A stretch of DNA of 6,438 nucleotides, taken from positions 1 to 6,438 of the forward strand of contig JAEWJV010000650.1 in NCBI GenBank assembly GCA_023386395.1, in the 5' to 3' direction. Of the stretch, positions 1-6,438 are shown piece after piece (the stretch's first letter is position 1; each line of letters opens with the position of its first letter). The position numbers and the translations under genes are program-made. This stretch comes from Bacteroidota bacterium. GTDB lineage: Bacteria > Bacteroidota > Bacteroidia > Chitinophagales > Chitinophagaceae. A model generated the notes under the pieces. It ran no database searches. It was not told where the DNA came from and saw nothing but the letters and a program-made list of their open reading frames with translations.

Positions 1-107
1 TCTTGTAGTTCTCCAAAATCCCCCTCTGGAAAATGCCTATATTCTATTTCATATTGTTTAAAAAGATGTTTCAATTCCTGTTTAAACCATTTAATGTCAT
101 ATTTCAT
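1..107 (-). CDS. N-terminal fragment of an unrecognised cytoplasmic protein, cut by the left window edge
   Basis: Reading from an ATG at 107 to 105 towards the left edge gives 35 codons without a stop, beginning MKYDIKWFKQELKHLF and continuing to an acidic, aromatic stretch (EYRHFPEGDFGEL). The first part looks like an amphipathic helix with alternating lysines and hydrophobics. There is no signal peptide or membrane segment, so the product is probably cytoplasmic. An in-frame stop lies about 30 bases upstream and no other ATG, GTG or TTG lies between, so the start is well fixed. The region before it is AT-rich with no Shine-Dalgarno sequence, as is usual in Bacteroidota. The HFPEGDFG stretch gives the impression of small bacterial proteins of unknown function, but I cannot name a family from 35 residues. 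The gene could be short or long; the rest is outside the window. Confidence 0.6.
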   Translation of the reverse strand, partial: MKYDIKWFKQELKHLFKQYEIEYRHFPEGDFGELQ

Positions 108-330
108 AATTATTAAATTTTTGAAAATAACATCGCCTCATCACCCTTGTTGATATCACTAACCAGCTATTTCATAAACAATACCATTATTCATACAACC
201 TATTTTGTTGAACACAAGCCAACAAAGACATCGAACCTTTTACATATAAACTCTTCCGGGTGTACCCTTCATACAAACAATGATTCCCTTATTGGCATGA
301 GTATGTCACTTAGTTTATGCTTATCATAAT
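108..330. other. Intergenic region without a convincing gene
   Basis: This AT-rich stretch separates the 35-residue miniprotein gene from the partial gene at the left edge and should contain the latter's promoter. I found no exact TAnnTTTG -7 box on the minus strand. A plus-strand open frame at 147-329 is rich in Thr, Ser, Asn and His, has no domain-like pattern and opposes all neighbours, so I regard it as chance. One short inverted repeat (TTTGTTG at 204-210, CAACAAA at 220-226, 9-base loop) could form a weak hairpin or bind a dimeric regulator. No U-tract follows it on the minus strand, so it is not an obvious terminator. No tRNA-like structure is visible. Confidence 0.5.
204..226. repeat. 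Short inverted repeat, possible hairpin or operator
   Basis: TTTGTTG (204-210) and CAACAAA (220-226) are perfect 7-base complements separated by 9 bases. The repeat lies about 100 bases upstream of the partial gene at the left edge. It is AT-rich, and a match this short can arise by chance. If functional, it would more likely be a regulator site or mRNA hairpin than a terminator. Confidence 0.2.
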
Positions 331-438
331 CTAACCGCCACATCTAAAAGACACAATAACAATTAAACCGATAATTAGCATCAGTAAAAACAAAACAATC
401 TTCTTTTTTACCTGGAAGTTAAATTGCGGATCATCCAT
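331..438 (-). CDS. Small single-pass membrane protein, 35 residues
   Basis: An ATG at 438 to 436 opens a 35-codon frame ending in TAG at 333 to 331. The N-terminus is polar (MDDPQFNFQV), followed by three lysines (residues 11-13) and an uninterrupted hydrophobic helix from about Ile14 to Phe31 (IVLFLLMLIIGLIVIVSF). The tail is RCGG. By the positive-inside rule the N-terminus should be cytoplasmic, with a very short, cysteine-bearing outer tail. The layout of polar head, Lys patch, 18-residue helix and prompt stop is characteristic of bacterial membrane miniproteins and is unlikely from random AT-rich DNA. A TATTTTTG -7 element lies 37 bases upstream of the start, between this gene and the large surface-protein gene, so it may be transcribed independently. 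The helix does not end in a lipobox, and the cysteine is at the C-terminus, so it is not a lipoprotein. Function unknown; a toxin-like peptide or an accessory membrane subunit are both possible. Confidence 0.55.
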   Translation of the reverse strand: MDDPQFNFQVKKKIVLFLLMLIIGLIVIVSFRCGG

Positions 439-448
439 TGTTAAAACA

Positions 449-469
449 GCTTTGCGAATAATGCTTTGC
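449..469. repeat. Two direct GCTTTGC repeats ahead of the miniprotein gene
   Basis: GCTTTGC occurs at 449-455 and again at 463-469 on the plus strand, separated by GAATAAT, giving a 14-base period. On the coding strand it reads GCAAAGC twice, between the candidate -7 element and the start codon, so near the expected transcription start or leader. It could be a regulator-binding site or leader element, but two 7-mers are weak evidence. Confidence 0.2.
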
Positions 470-475
470 TAAAAA

Positions 476-483
476 CAAAAATA
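476..483 (-). promoter_or_regulatory. Candidate Bacteroidota -7 promoter element
   Basis: The minus strand reads TATTTTTG from 483 to 476, a full match to the Bacteroidota primary sigma -7 consensus TAnnTTTG. Transcription would start around 470, leaving a leader of roughly 30 bases before the miniprotein ATG at 438. No clear TTTG -33 box is present about 20 bases further upstream, inside the end of the surface-protein gene, so this is a half-match. The T-rich run could arise by chance. Confidence 0.35.
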
Positions 484-486
484 CCC

Positions 487-3102
487 TCATCTTATCAGCA
501 CCACCGTTCCTTTTTTCATATAAGGTTTACCGGTATAATCAACAGCTTTTACCATCCACACAAAAGTACCTGCACCTTGCTGTTTACCGTTTATAGTTCC
601 ATCCCAACCTTTACCGTTTACAGAAGTGCGGAATACCAGTTGTCCCCAACGATTATAAACATTAAACAATTCAACACGCTGCATACCGGCGGCTATGGGT
701 TTTAAAATATCATTTCTTCCATCGCCGTTTGGGGTAAAGCCTGTTGGCACAAATACCGTTGGTAAAGTGGCAAATACTTTTACAGTAAGCGAAGCTGTAT
801 CAACACAACCCGCCTCATTATATACAAAAACAGTATAGTGAATGCCTTCATCAGGCATTGTATAAAGAGCAACAGGGTTTGCAATATTTGCATCTGAAAG
901 TGAAGCTGGCGGCTGCCATTCATATCTGACCCCACCGGTTGCACTTAACTGTAACGGTTGATTAATAACAACCGCCGTATCATTTCCGGCATAGGCTTTC
1001 AGGATTGGCAAAACCGTAACCGTTACTGTATCTACACCCGGTTTAGGACAGCCTTTTATGTCGTAGGCAGTTAATATGTAAGATGCGGTTTTGCCCGGAT
1101 AAGCCGCCGTTGTAAGCGATGCAGGATTTTGCAAACCGGTTTGAGGCGACCAGGTAAATGAACTACCATCTGTGAATCCATGAAGCCTGGCCGATGTATT
1201 AAAACAGATCATTGTATCGTTACCGGCGGCAGCAACAGGATAATCAACTGTTGAAACAAGTATGTTATCCTTTGCAGTGCAGCTTCCGATTGCTGCAAGC
1301 ACTTCATAACTGGTGGTGCCAGGCGGCGTTGCCGCCGGCGTCTTTTCATAAGCATTGTTTAAAGATGCAGCCGGCGACCAGGTATATTTCAACGCATCGG
1401 AAACAATGTTTAATGAAATAACATCGCCGCTGCAAATGGTTGTATCGGCCATAACATTCAGCTCCACATGATCTGTTACATTTACAATAACAGAATCCCG
1501 GTTAAGGCACCCGTTATCATCCAGATCAACATAATAAACAGTTGTTGCAGGCGGCGCTACAACAGGCGATTGCGTATTGTTATTGTTCATAAACACAACC
1601 GGGGACCATGTTAATGTGCCGCCGGTATTTGCAGATAGCTGCACAGAATCTGATTTGCAAATAAGCGTATCATTAAACAAGAGGTTAATTGGCGGCTTGT
1701 CCATAATGTTTACTGTATTAAAAACAGTATCCATACAACCCTTCGTATCTGCAACAATCAACCTTACATTCTTTAGGCTGTTGGAAGTATAGGTATAAGA
1801 TGGATTTTGCAATTGTGAAACATCCGCAACCGTAGTATTATCATCAAAATCCCAATCCCAATAATTTATCAACCCATAAACGGAAGAAGATGTATCCTTG
1901 AATTGTGTTGGCTTGTTCATACACAATCCGTTAAACATAAAGCCTGCTTTAAAGCCCGGGTAAACCCTGATAGATGACGATGTTGAATCAGCGCATTCGC
2001 CACCTTTATTAATCACCAGTTTCACATGATATACACCCGTGTCTGTAAAAGTAAAATCGGGCTGCTGCTGTGTTGTAGAAAAAACGGTATTTCCTTCATT
2101 ATTTATAAACTGCCAATTCCATGTATTTATCAACGGGCTGGTTGAAAGGTTGGCAAGACTGATGGTTTTCGTATCAGCGCACAAGCTATATTCAGGCAGC
2201 AATGTAGCAGCCGCAATAGTGCAGGAAGTAATGGTTACCTGCAAATCTTTTCGCTGTGTGGCTATTACAACGTTATTACGTATTTCATCAACACAAACGG
2301 CTATTACATAAGTGCCCGCAGCCGGTGCAAGGCCTGTTATAACACCTGTATTAGGATTGATAGAAACATTAGGGCCCAATGGTGAACCGCCACTATAACC
2401 TTGCCCGTAAGGCACAGAACTGTAAGGCGGCGGGCTGGGCGGATTACTGCGTTCCCCTCCAAACCCGCCACCGGCTGATTCACGGTATGCATTGCAAAAT
2501 GTGTAACGCAGTTTATCACCGTCATCGTCTTTTGCGGCAAAACTGTAAGAGAAAGAATTATTGGCGCACATTACTACCAGGTCATCTCCTGTAAACCTTG
2601 CGCTGTTATTGGCCGGCGCATTTGCAATGCCTGTATTGCCCGGTATTTCTGCCGTATAAGTAGCCCCAACCTGGTTGTAACCGGCCACAAGGTTACGCAT
2701 ATCATCAACCCTATATACAACACTCGATGATAGCACATAACCATTTTCAGAAGCAGGCAGCGTTACAGAGAAATTATAATAACCGGCACGATAGCAGATA
2801 AGGGGCGGATTGGTCATGCATGGGCCGCCGGCCTGCTCACTGATAACCTGCGTTGATGATAAATTAACGCTCACATCTTTTATTCTCGCATTCGTACCCC
2901 TGTCAAAAAAAGATATGTAAGTAGGATCATTAAATTCTCTTGCAGTATTACAAATCATAAAGAGTTTAAGGGTAATATTATAAGTATATTGACCTGAAGA
3001 AGAACCGGTAAGTGTATAATATATCTCACCGCCTGTAATGTGGTCTGCCACGGCCGCTTTAGCCGAGGAAAGCAGGATGTATAGTAAAAAAAACTTTTTC
3101 AC
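487..3102 (-). CDS. Type IX secretion cargo: cadherin-like/PKD/Ig-repeat surface protein with gliding-motility-associated C-terminal domain
   Basis: This 871-residue product is a predicted secreted or surface-anchored protein. From the GTG start at 3102 it begins MKKFFLLYILLSSAKAAVA, a good signal peptide, followed by the mature end DHITGGEIYY. Residues about 20-295 form an N-terminal region with a DDDGD acidic motif (about 192-196), a Pro/Gly/Ser/Tyr-rich linker (about 219-239) and an NPNTGVITGLAP motif typical of cadherin-like/Ig folds. Two PKD-like domains follow (about 308-381 and 384-466; DTGVYHVKLVI and YWDWDFDDN). Four Ig-like repeats (about 474-776) each carry T/E-W-S/Q-P and end in a Cys-containing strand. 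The last ~90 residues (VFVPTGFTPNGDGRNDILKP, YNRWGQLVF, GWDGT, GTFVWMVKA) match the gliding-motility-associated, type B type IX sorting domain. A longer start (TTG at 3123) is possible but puts seven polar residues before the signal peptide. An ATG at 3104-3102 overlaps the GTG but meets TGA at once. Adhesion or matrix function is inference; no catalytic domain is visible. Confidence 0.9.
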   Translation of the reverse strand: MKKFFLLYILLSSAKAAVADHITGGEIYYTLTGSSSGQYTYNITLKLFMICNTAREFNDPTYISFFDRGTNARIKDVSVNLSSTQVISEQAGGPCMTNPPLICYRAGYYNFSVTLPASENGYVLSSSVVYRVDDMRNLVAGYNQVGATYTAEIPGNTGIANAPANNSARFTGDDLVVMCANNSFSYSFAAKDDDGDKLRYTFCNAYRESAGGGFGGERSNPPSPPPYSSVPYGQGYSGGSPLGPNVSINPNTGVITGLAPAAGTYVIAVCVDEIRNNVVIATQRKDLQVTITSCTIAAATLLPEYSLCADTKTISLANLSTSPLINTWNWQFINNEGNTVFSTTQQQPDFTFTDTGVYHVKLVINKGGECADSTSSSIRVYPGFKAGFMFNGLCMNKPTQFKDTSSSVYGLINYWDWDFDDNTTVADVSQLQNPSYTYTSNSLKNVRLIVADTKGCMDTVFNTVNIMDKPPINLLFNDTLICKSDSVQLSANTGGTLTWSPVVFMNNNNTQSPVVAPPATTVYYVDLDDNGCLNRDSVIVNVTDHVELNVMADTTICSGDVISLNIVSDALKYTWSPAASLNNAYEKTPAATPPGTTSYEVLAAIGSCTAKDNILVSTVDYPVAAAGNDTMICFNTSARLHGFTDGSSFTWSPQTGLQNPASLTTAAYPGKTASYILTAYDIKGCPKPGVDTVTVTVLPILKAYAGNDTAVVINQPLQLSATGGVRYEWQPPASLSDANIANPVALYTMPDEGIHYTVFVYNEAGCVDTASLTVKVFATLPTVFVPTGFTPNGDGRNDILKPIAAGMQRVELFNVYNRWGQLVFRTSVNGKGWDGTINGKQQGAGTFVWMVKAVDYTGKPYMKKGTVVLIR
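775..1683 (-). repeat. Four tandem Ig-like repeats within the surface protein
   Basis: These are protein-level repeats of about 75 residues. Each begins with a short strand before an acidic/Cys motif (DTLICKSDSVQL, DTTICSGDVISL, NDTMICFNTSARL, NDTAVVINQPLQL). The core is then TWSPVVFMNN, TWSPAASLNN, TWSPQTGLQN or EWQPPASLSD, followed by TTxYxV-type strands and closing in NGC, GSC, KGC or AGC. The fourth copy has lost the first cysteine and changed TWSP to EWQP. At DNA level only short words such as ACCTGGTCGCC are shared between copies 2 and 3, so the duplications are old. Such arrays usually act as spacers that hold an N-terminal domain away from the cell surface. Confidence 0.7.
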
Positions 3103-3246
3103 ATGCCGGTAAGAAAGGTACAATTTTCTTCAATCAGCACAATGCCGTTATTCAACAGGAATATGCAATTACAATAACCGGGTAATAAGCAAAAGCGTTG
3201 TTTGAATGTAATATTTTTTTAGAGAAGATTGCGCCTGCAGCGTTCC

Positions 3247-5325
3247 TCACTCCAGCCATACCGTTTGCGTAAAGGCGCCGTTAACGGCAACGTCCCATAC
3301 TTCGGCGCGAACCCATTTCCTGTTTTTTAAATTGATGTTGAATGTAAAACCCTTATCACCAAAAGCAGTGGTATTGTTTAAGCTGATGCTATCGCGATAA
3401 ACATTTTTTCCGTCACCGGAAATTATTTCAACAAACTGCAAAGGGAAAGTCCAGTTTAAATGCATATTAATTTTTACGTTGCCGTTTGCATCAGTCTTTG
3501 CCATTTCATTTGTTGATTTGCCATTCACAGTAAATGAAGGGATCAATACTTCACCCGTTGTTGTAAAAAATTTTCCCTGCTGCATGGCAGTTAAAACCGG
3601 TTGCCAGCCATCATCAAACTTTGGCAATGTTTTTAATTGCAGGTAATTCACATTCAAATGTGCATACATTTCATTTTCAGGTTCAATGGTGAAAACATCG
3701 GCTTCGCCAATTACATGCTTTTTCAAATTCCAGTTATTCATATCATCCATTAAATCCAAAACACGTTTACCCAAACGCGGTTGTGAAAGATCGGCTGGCA
3801 TTGCCTTCCAGGCTGCCCCTAAAAAATGATCAGAAGCAAAGAAAGATGCGTTCTTGTATTTATCAGGATAATCAACGGAACCTTTTGTACGCGGATGCGC
3901 CGTCCATGCCAATCCATTTTCATCTTTCAATAAATTGAACATGTCTGTTGTATCGCCAATATGATAAATCTTTCCATGTTGTTTATCAAAACTCAAATAA
4001 GGTGTATTTGTATTTCTGCTCATGATCCAATACACCGGCTTTGGAAAAAACGCCAGCCAGTGCCCTCCAAAAAATTCATTTGGTTCTTCTCCCGGCAACA
4101 ATAAAAAATTGTTATCCGATAATCTTTTGCATTGCTCAAATAAAGCATGCAATTCATTCAGCCTTGTACTGTCCGGCCCTTTTGGGTGAGCAGTGTAATG
4201 AAACTCCGCAAGGTGAACAATGTCAATACCGGTATTCTTAAAAACATCAACAAATGCAGGGCGTTCAGGTACCGGTTTTCCTTTCAGCACCACATTCATA
4301 ATAAACTCATTATGAAAATGGCTGCTCATGGTTTTATAACCGGGTAGTGCAACATACCGGTCGTTATGCGTAAACTTTTTTACGGCATCCAAATTTTTAC
4401 CGGCGTTGCTGCTGCTTATCAAACAAAAGAAATTCAAACGCTGCTGTGTACCCGGCGGCGCATTAAACCAGGGCACAAAGCGTTTATCACCTTCAGGCTC
4501 CTGCCTTATACCAATGCCAAAACCGTTCAGCATGTTCCGGTAATTATTGCCATACCATGTAAACTTCAAATTAAAAGCTTCATCCAGCGGGTAAAAATAT
4601 TGATGCGGCGCAGGAAACACGGCAATACTGCCACTTGTATTTTCAGCAGCAATTGTTCTGTATTTTACTGCTATATTTTTTGCTGTATCAGAAGCGTTAA
4701 GAGAAGTAGTAACCGGTTCATTGTTTGTGTTATTCCATACAATGCTATTCCATTCTTCTGCTTTGCTCATTAAACCCGCATCATATAAAATAGCTGTTGA
4801 ATCAATGTTGGTAGAAAGCACGGCAGCCACATTAAATAAAGGGCTTCCGTTATAAACCGTTATTTCCAGGAAGCCATTAAAAGAGGCGGCCTGCATATTA
4901 TACACCCTGATTATGGTATGTGAGCCTTCTGTAATAACTGCCGCACTGTCTTTTAAAAAATTTACAACATAAGACTGATGCGGTTTCAACGGCACTTTAT
5001 CAAAAAAAATATTCCAGCCATTTTGAGAAACAAGGTCACGTTTGCCAACAGTTAATATAAAAGCGGGATCAATGTTATTAGCAATATTCTTTAATGATGT
5101 TTTATCACCTGTTGAAATTGCTTTAAACTAGGGCTTATTTTTTGAAAGATCAATCAACATCTTTCCATAATCATCATTGCCTGTTGGCCAGCTTATTGAA
5201 ATAACGCTGTCGGTAACAAATAATGACGTTTCACTTTTTTTATCATACTGGTTAGTGCGAACAAGACCTTGCGAATAACCAATAACGGAAATGCATAAAC
5301 AAATGGCAGGTAATAAATATTTCAT
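3247..5325 (-). pseudogene. CehA/McbA-like PHP-superfamily metallohydrolase, interrupted by an in-frame amber codon
   Basis: The frame runs from an ATG at 5325 to a TGA at 3249-3247, 692 codons, with one TAG at codon 66 (5130-5128). Residues 1-19 (MKYLLPAICLCISVIGYSQ) are a signal peptide. Codons 67-110, between the TAG and the first usable later start (GTG at 4995), translate to protein-like sequence (DPAFILTVGKRDL, NGWNIFFD), so the gene is continuous apart from that codon. The N-terminal half (to about 320) looks like a beta-rich accessory region. The C-terminal half has PHP-like metal motifs: HFH (336-338), AEFHY (373-377), PGEE (411-414), GGHW (420-423), AHP (476-478), a GEADVF element (540-545) where a D-x-H is usual, and the CehA-like GKFFTTTGEV (584-593). 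Family members hydrolyse phosphate or carboxylate esters with bound metals; the substrate here is unknown. It lies 86 bp after the 211-residue gene and may share its transcript. A point nonsense mutation, readthrough or sequencing error are all possible. A 582-residue protein from the internal GTG would lack export and the fold's beginning. Confidence 0.75.
5128..5130 (-). other. In-frame TAG (amber) at codon 66 of the PHP-like gene
   Basis: The local reading is DLSKNKP-TAG-FKAISTGDKTSL. The ATG at 5325 and the downstream frame at 4995 differ by exactly 330 bases (110 codons), so no frameshift is involved. One base change from a sense codon such as TTG (Leu), AAG, CAG or TGG would give TAG; leucine fits the local pattern best by eye. 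No ATG, GTG or TTG in this frame follows for about 130 bases, so efficient restart just after the stop is unlikely. Confidence 0.85.
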
Positions 5326-5411
5326 TCGTGCTTATTTCATTTAAATTGTCTCATGGAACCTCGCTATATATTCCCTTGTGTGGAGAAATGATTATGCCGG
5401 TTTCATCAGTT

Positions 5412-6047
5412 TTAATTACTGTTACAGAATTCGATTAAAGCAGCAACCGTTTCCGGCTTTTTGAAATTCACCTTATTCTTTTTTGTATAATCTTCTATCA
5501 CGCTTTCTTTATCTGCAAAAACTTTCTTTATATCTTTTATATTGGTGATCAAAATGTATTTTCCTTCTTTCTTTAAAAAGCATGCCGTTTTGTTTTTAAA
5601 GCTATACTCATCCGGCAGCGATAAGGAATAAGCCCTTCCGCCCCGCTTAAGGTCTGTAATATTTGTAACTGCAGTTGTTTGCGATTTGCCAAAACCGGTT
5701 TCATTACCCGAAGGCATAATATCAGATGTATGTTGCAAAAGCAAAGCGACAGGCGTTTGCGTAGCTACTTCGTAAAACAGGTTATCGCCCGGCACAAACT
5801 TTTTATTGTTCAGGTAAACCGTATCGATATCCTGTATCTTATCCAACGCAAGAAATTGTTCACCCTGTTTAAATATCATTTCCTGCGTGAGAGTGTTGTA
5901 ATTGAGTTGCGTTTTTGTAACTGTTCCCGATTTTTGCAATACACTTCCTTCCGTAAATTCCGGAAATAAATATTGGGTTAATTGTTTCTGCGCAAATACA
6001 CCGTTATATGCAAACATTGCGGCAAGCATTAATAAATACTTTTTCAT
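5412..6047 (-). CDS. Secreted protein of unknown function, 211 residues
   Basis: The product begins MKKYLLMLAAMFAYNGVFA, a signal peptide with probable cleavage before Gln20, and has no lipobox cysteine, so it should reach the periplasm or beyond. The N-terminal two-thirds (about 25-150) alternates short hydrophobic and polar stretches, suggesting a beta-sheet domain. It includes GSVLQKSGTV (34-43), an LNYN...QEMIF motif (48-59) and a FVPGDNLFYEV stretch (84-94). The remaining part (about 155-211) is lysine-rich and probably helical, with NIKDIKKVFADK and a final LIEFCNSN. LNYN followed by EMxF reminds me of unnamed Bacteroidota secreted proteins, but I cannot name a family and see no catalytic motif. 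The ATG is 18 bp after the GH43 stop, so co-transcription is likely. No type IX sorting domain is present at the C-terminus. Confidence 0.85.
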   Translation of the reverse strand: MKKYLLMLAAMFAYNGVFAQKQLTQYLFPEFTEGSVLQKSGTVTKTQLNYNTLTQEMIFKQGEQFLALDKIQDIDTVYLNNKKFVPGDNLFYEVATQTPVALLLQHTSDIMPSGNETGFGKSQTTAVTNITDLKRGGRAYSLSLPDEYSFKNKTACFLKKEGKYILITNIKDIKKVFADKESVIEDYTKKNKVNFKKPETVAALIEFCNSN

Positions 6048-6065
6048 GGTTGATATATTAAAGGG

Positions 6066-6438
6066 TTAATAATTCATTTCAACAACCGGCCATCCGTTTT
6101 TATATGCAACCGGTTGAATACACATTACACGCCGTACATATTTATTTTTCTTTTCTGCACTTGAAGCAGCCGCTTCCCTGTTCCAGATGGCGTGATAAGC
6201 CATCCATATATTTCCATCCTTATCGTGCACAATAGAATTGTGGCCGGGTGCAAACCATGTATCATCTTTTGCAAGAATAACGCTGCTGCTGTCTGCCCTG
6301 GTTTCTCCCAATCTTGTAAACGGGCCAAAAGCATTATCGGCACGCGCAACCATTACTGCATAGTTAGCATTATCACCACAACAATTATCGCCTGAATAAT
6401 ACAGGTAATACTGGCCATTATAATAATCGCCCCAGGCG
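6066..6438 (-). CDS. Glycoside hydrolase family 43 enzyme, C-terminal fragment
   Basis: The frame is open from the right window edge (first full codon at 6437) to TAA at 6068-6066, giving the last 123 residues. GH43 enzymes are five-bladed beta-propellers that cleave arabinose- or xylose-containing polysaccharides and related glycosides. Visible blade features are the QYYLYYSGDNCCGDNANYAV stretch, MVARADNAFGPF, APGHNSIVHDKDGNIW followed by MAYH, and the terminal MCIQPVAYKNGWPVVE. The GHNS histidine and the YHA segment fit the conserved late blades of the propeller. The catalytic aspartates and glutamate should lie upstream, outside the window, so activity cannot be judged. A later ATG at 6353 is internal because the frame continues upstream with GH43-like sequence. 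The chain ends directly after the propeller with no carbohydrate-binding module or sorting domain. The exact subfamily and substrate are not determinable here. Confidence 0.88.
   Translation of the reverse strand, partial: AWGDYYNGQYYLYYSGDNCCGDNANYAVMVARADNAFGPFTRLGETRADSSSVILAKDDTWFAPGHNSIVHDKDGNIWMAYHAIWNREAAASSAEKKNKYVRRVMCIQPVAYKNGWPVVEMNY

Noticed and set aside
147..329. Plus-strand 60-residue open frame in the intergenic region
   Set aside because: Low-complexity Thr/Ser/Asn/His composition from AT-rich DNA, no start signal or domain pattern, and opposite to every supported gene.
470..489. T-rich run after the surface-protein stop as a rho-independent terminator
   Set aside because: No GC-rich stem precedes the T-run; the sequence fits a -7 promoter element better.
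3168..3186. ATTAC...GTAAT inverted repeat upstream of the surface-protein gene
   Set aside because: Only 5 paired bases around a 9-base loop in AT-rich DNA; no more than expected by chance.
3200..3246. Possible terminator after the PHP-like gene (small CGCTGCAGGCG hairpin)
   Set aside because: Stem is only about 3-4 pairs and is followed by an A-run, not a U-run, on the transcribed strand.
4366..4773. Plus-strand 135-residue open frame
   Set aside because: Lies wholly antisense within the PHP-like gene, whose frame shows clear motifs; the antisense product is cysteine- and isoleucine-rich without domain structure.
3247..4995. Treating the 582-residue frame from GTG at 4995 as the complete gene
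   Set aside because: Protein-like sequence continues in frame upstream of the GTG to a TAG and beyond it to an ATG with a signal peptide, so this would be an internal start.
5128..5130. Pyrrolysine or a stop-recoding genetic code as the explanation for TAG
   Set aside because: No supporting element is visible, pyrrolysine is not expected in this lineage, and TAG serves as an ordinary terminator for the miniprotein frame (331-333); nonsense mutation or sequencing error is simpler.
5679..5969. Plus-strand 96-residue open frame
   Set aside because: Antisense shadow of the 211-residue signal-peptide-bearing gene, with no supporting features.

Overview
The window looks like part of a Bacteroidota chromosome, probably a Chitinophagaceae-type relative. 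The evidence is a gliding-motility-type C-terminal sorting domain (type IX secretion) on a large PKD/Ig-repeat protein, start codons without clear Shine-Dalgarno sequences, AT-rich intergenic DNA with a TAnnTTTG-type -7 element, and a GH43 glycosidase next to Bacteroidota-style secreted proteins. Family-level placement is inference. Every gene I can support is on the minus strand, so transcription runs from the right edge to the left.

From right to left: (1) the C-terminal 123 residues of a glycoside hydrolase family 43 enzyme, cut by the window end; (2) 18 bp later, a 211-residue secreted protein of unrecognised function; (3) after 86 bp, a 692-codon secreted protein that resembles CehA/McbA-type PHP metallohydrolases, interrupted at codon 66 by one in-frame amber codon; (4) after about 145 bp, an 871-residue type IX secretion cargo with an N-terminal cadherin-like region, two PKD-like domains, four Ig-like repeats and the sorting domain; (5) an untracked 35-residue single-pass membrane miniprotein with a candidate promoter in front of it; (6) 223 bp without a convincing gene; (7) the first 35 codons of a gene running off the left edge.

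Genes 1 to 3 are tightly spaced and all apparently exported (the GH43 signal peptide is out of view). They may form one transcription unit for extracellular or periplasmic handling of a carbohydrate or ester substrate; the substrate cannot be told from this sequence. The surface protein and miniprotein appear to be separate units.

The two most interesting points are the amber codon, where the frame is intact on both sides with no insertion or deletion, and the 35-residue membrane miniprotein. I see no rRNA, tRNA, CRISPR array, insertion sequence or convincing rho-independent terminator.
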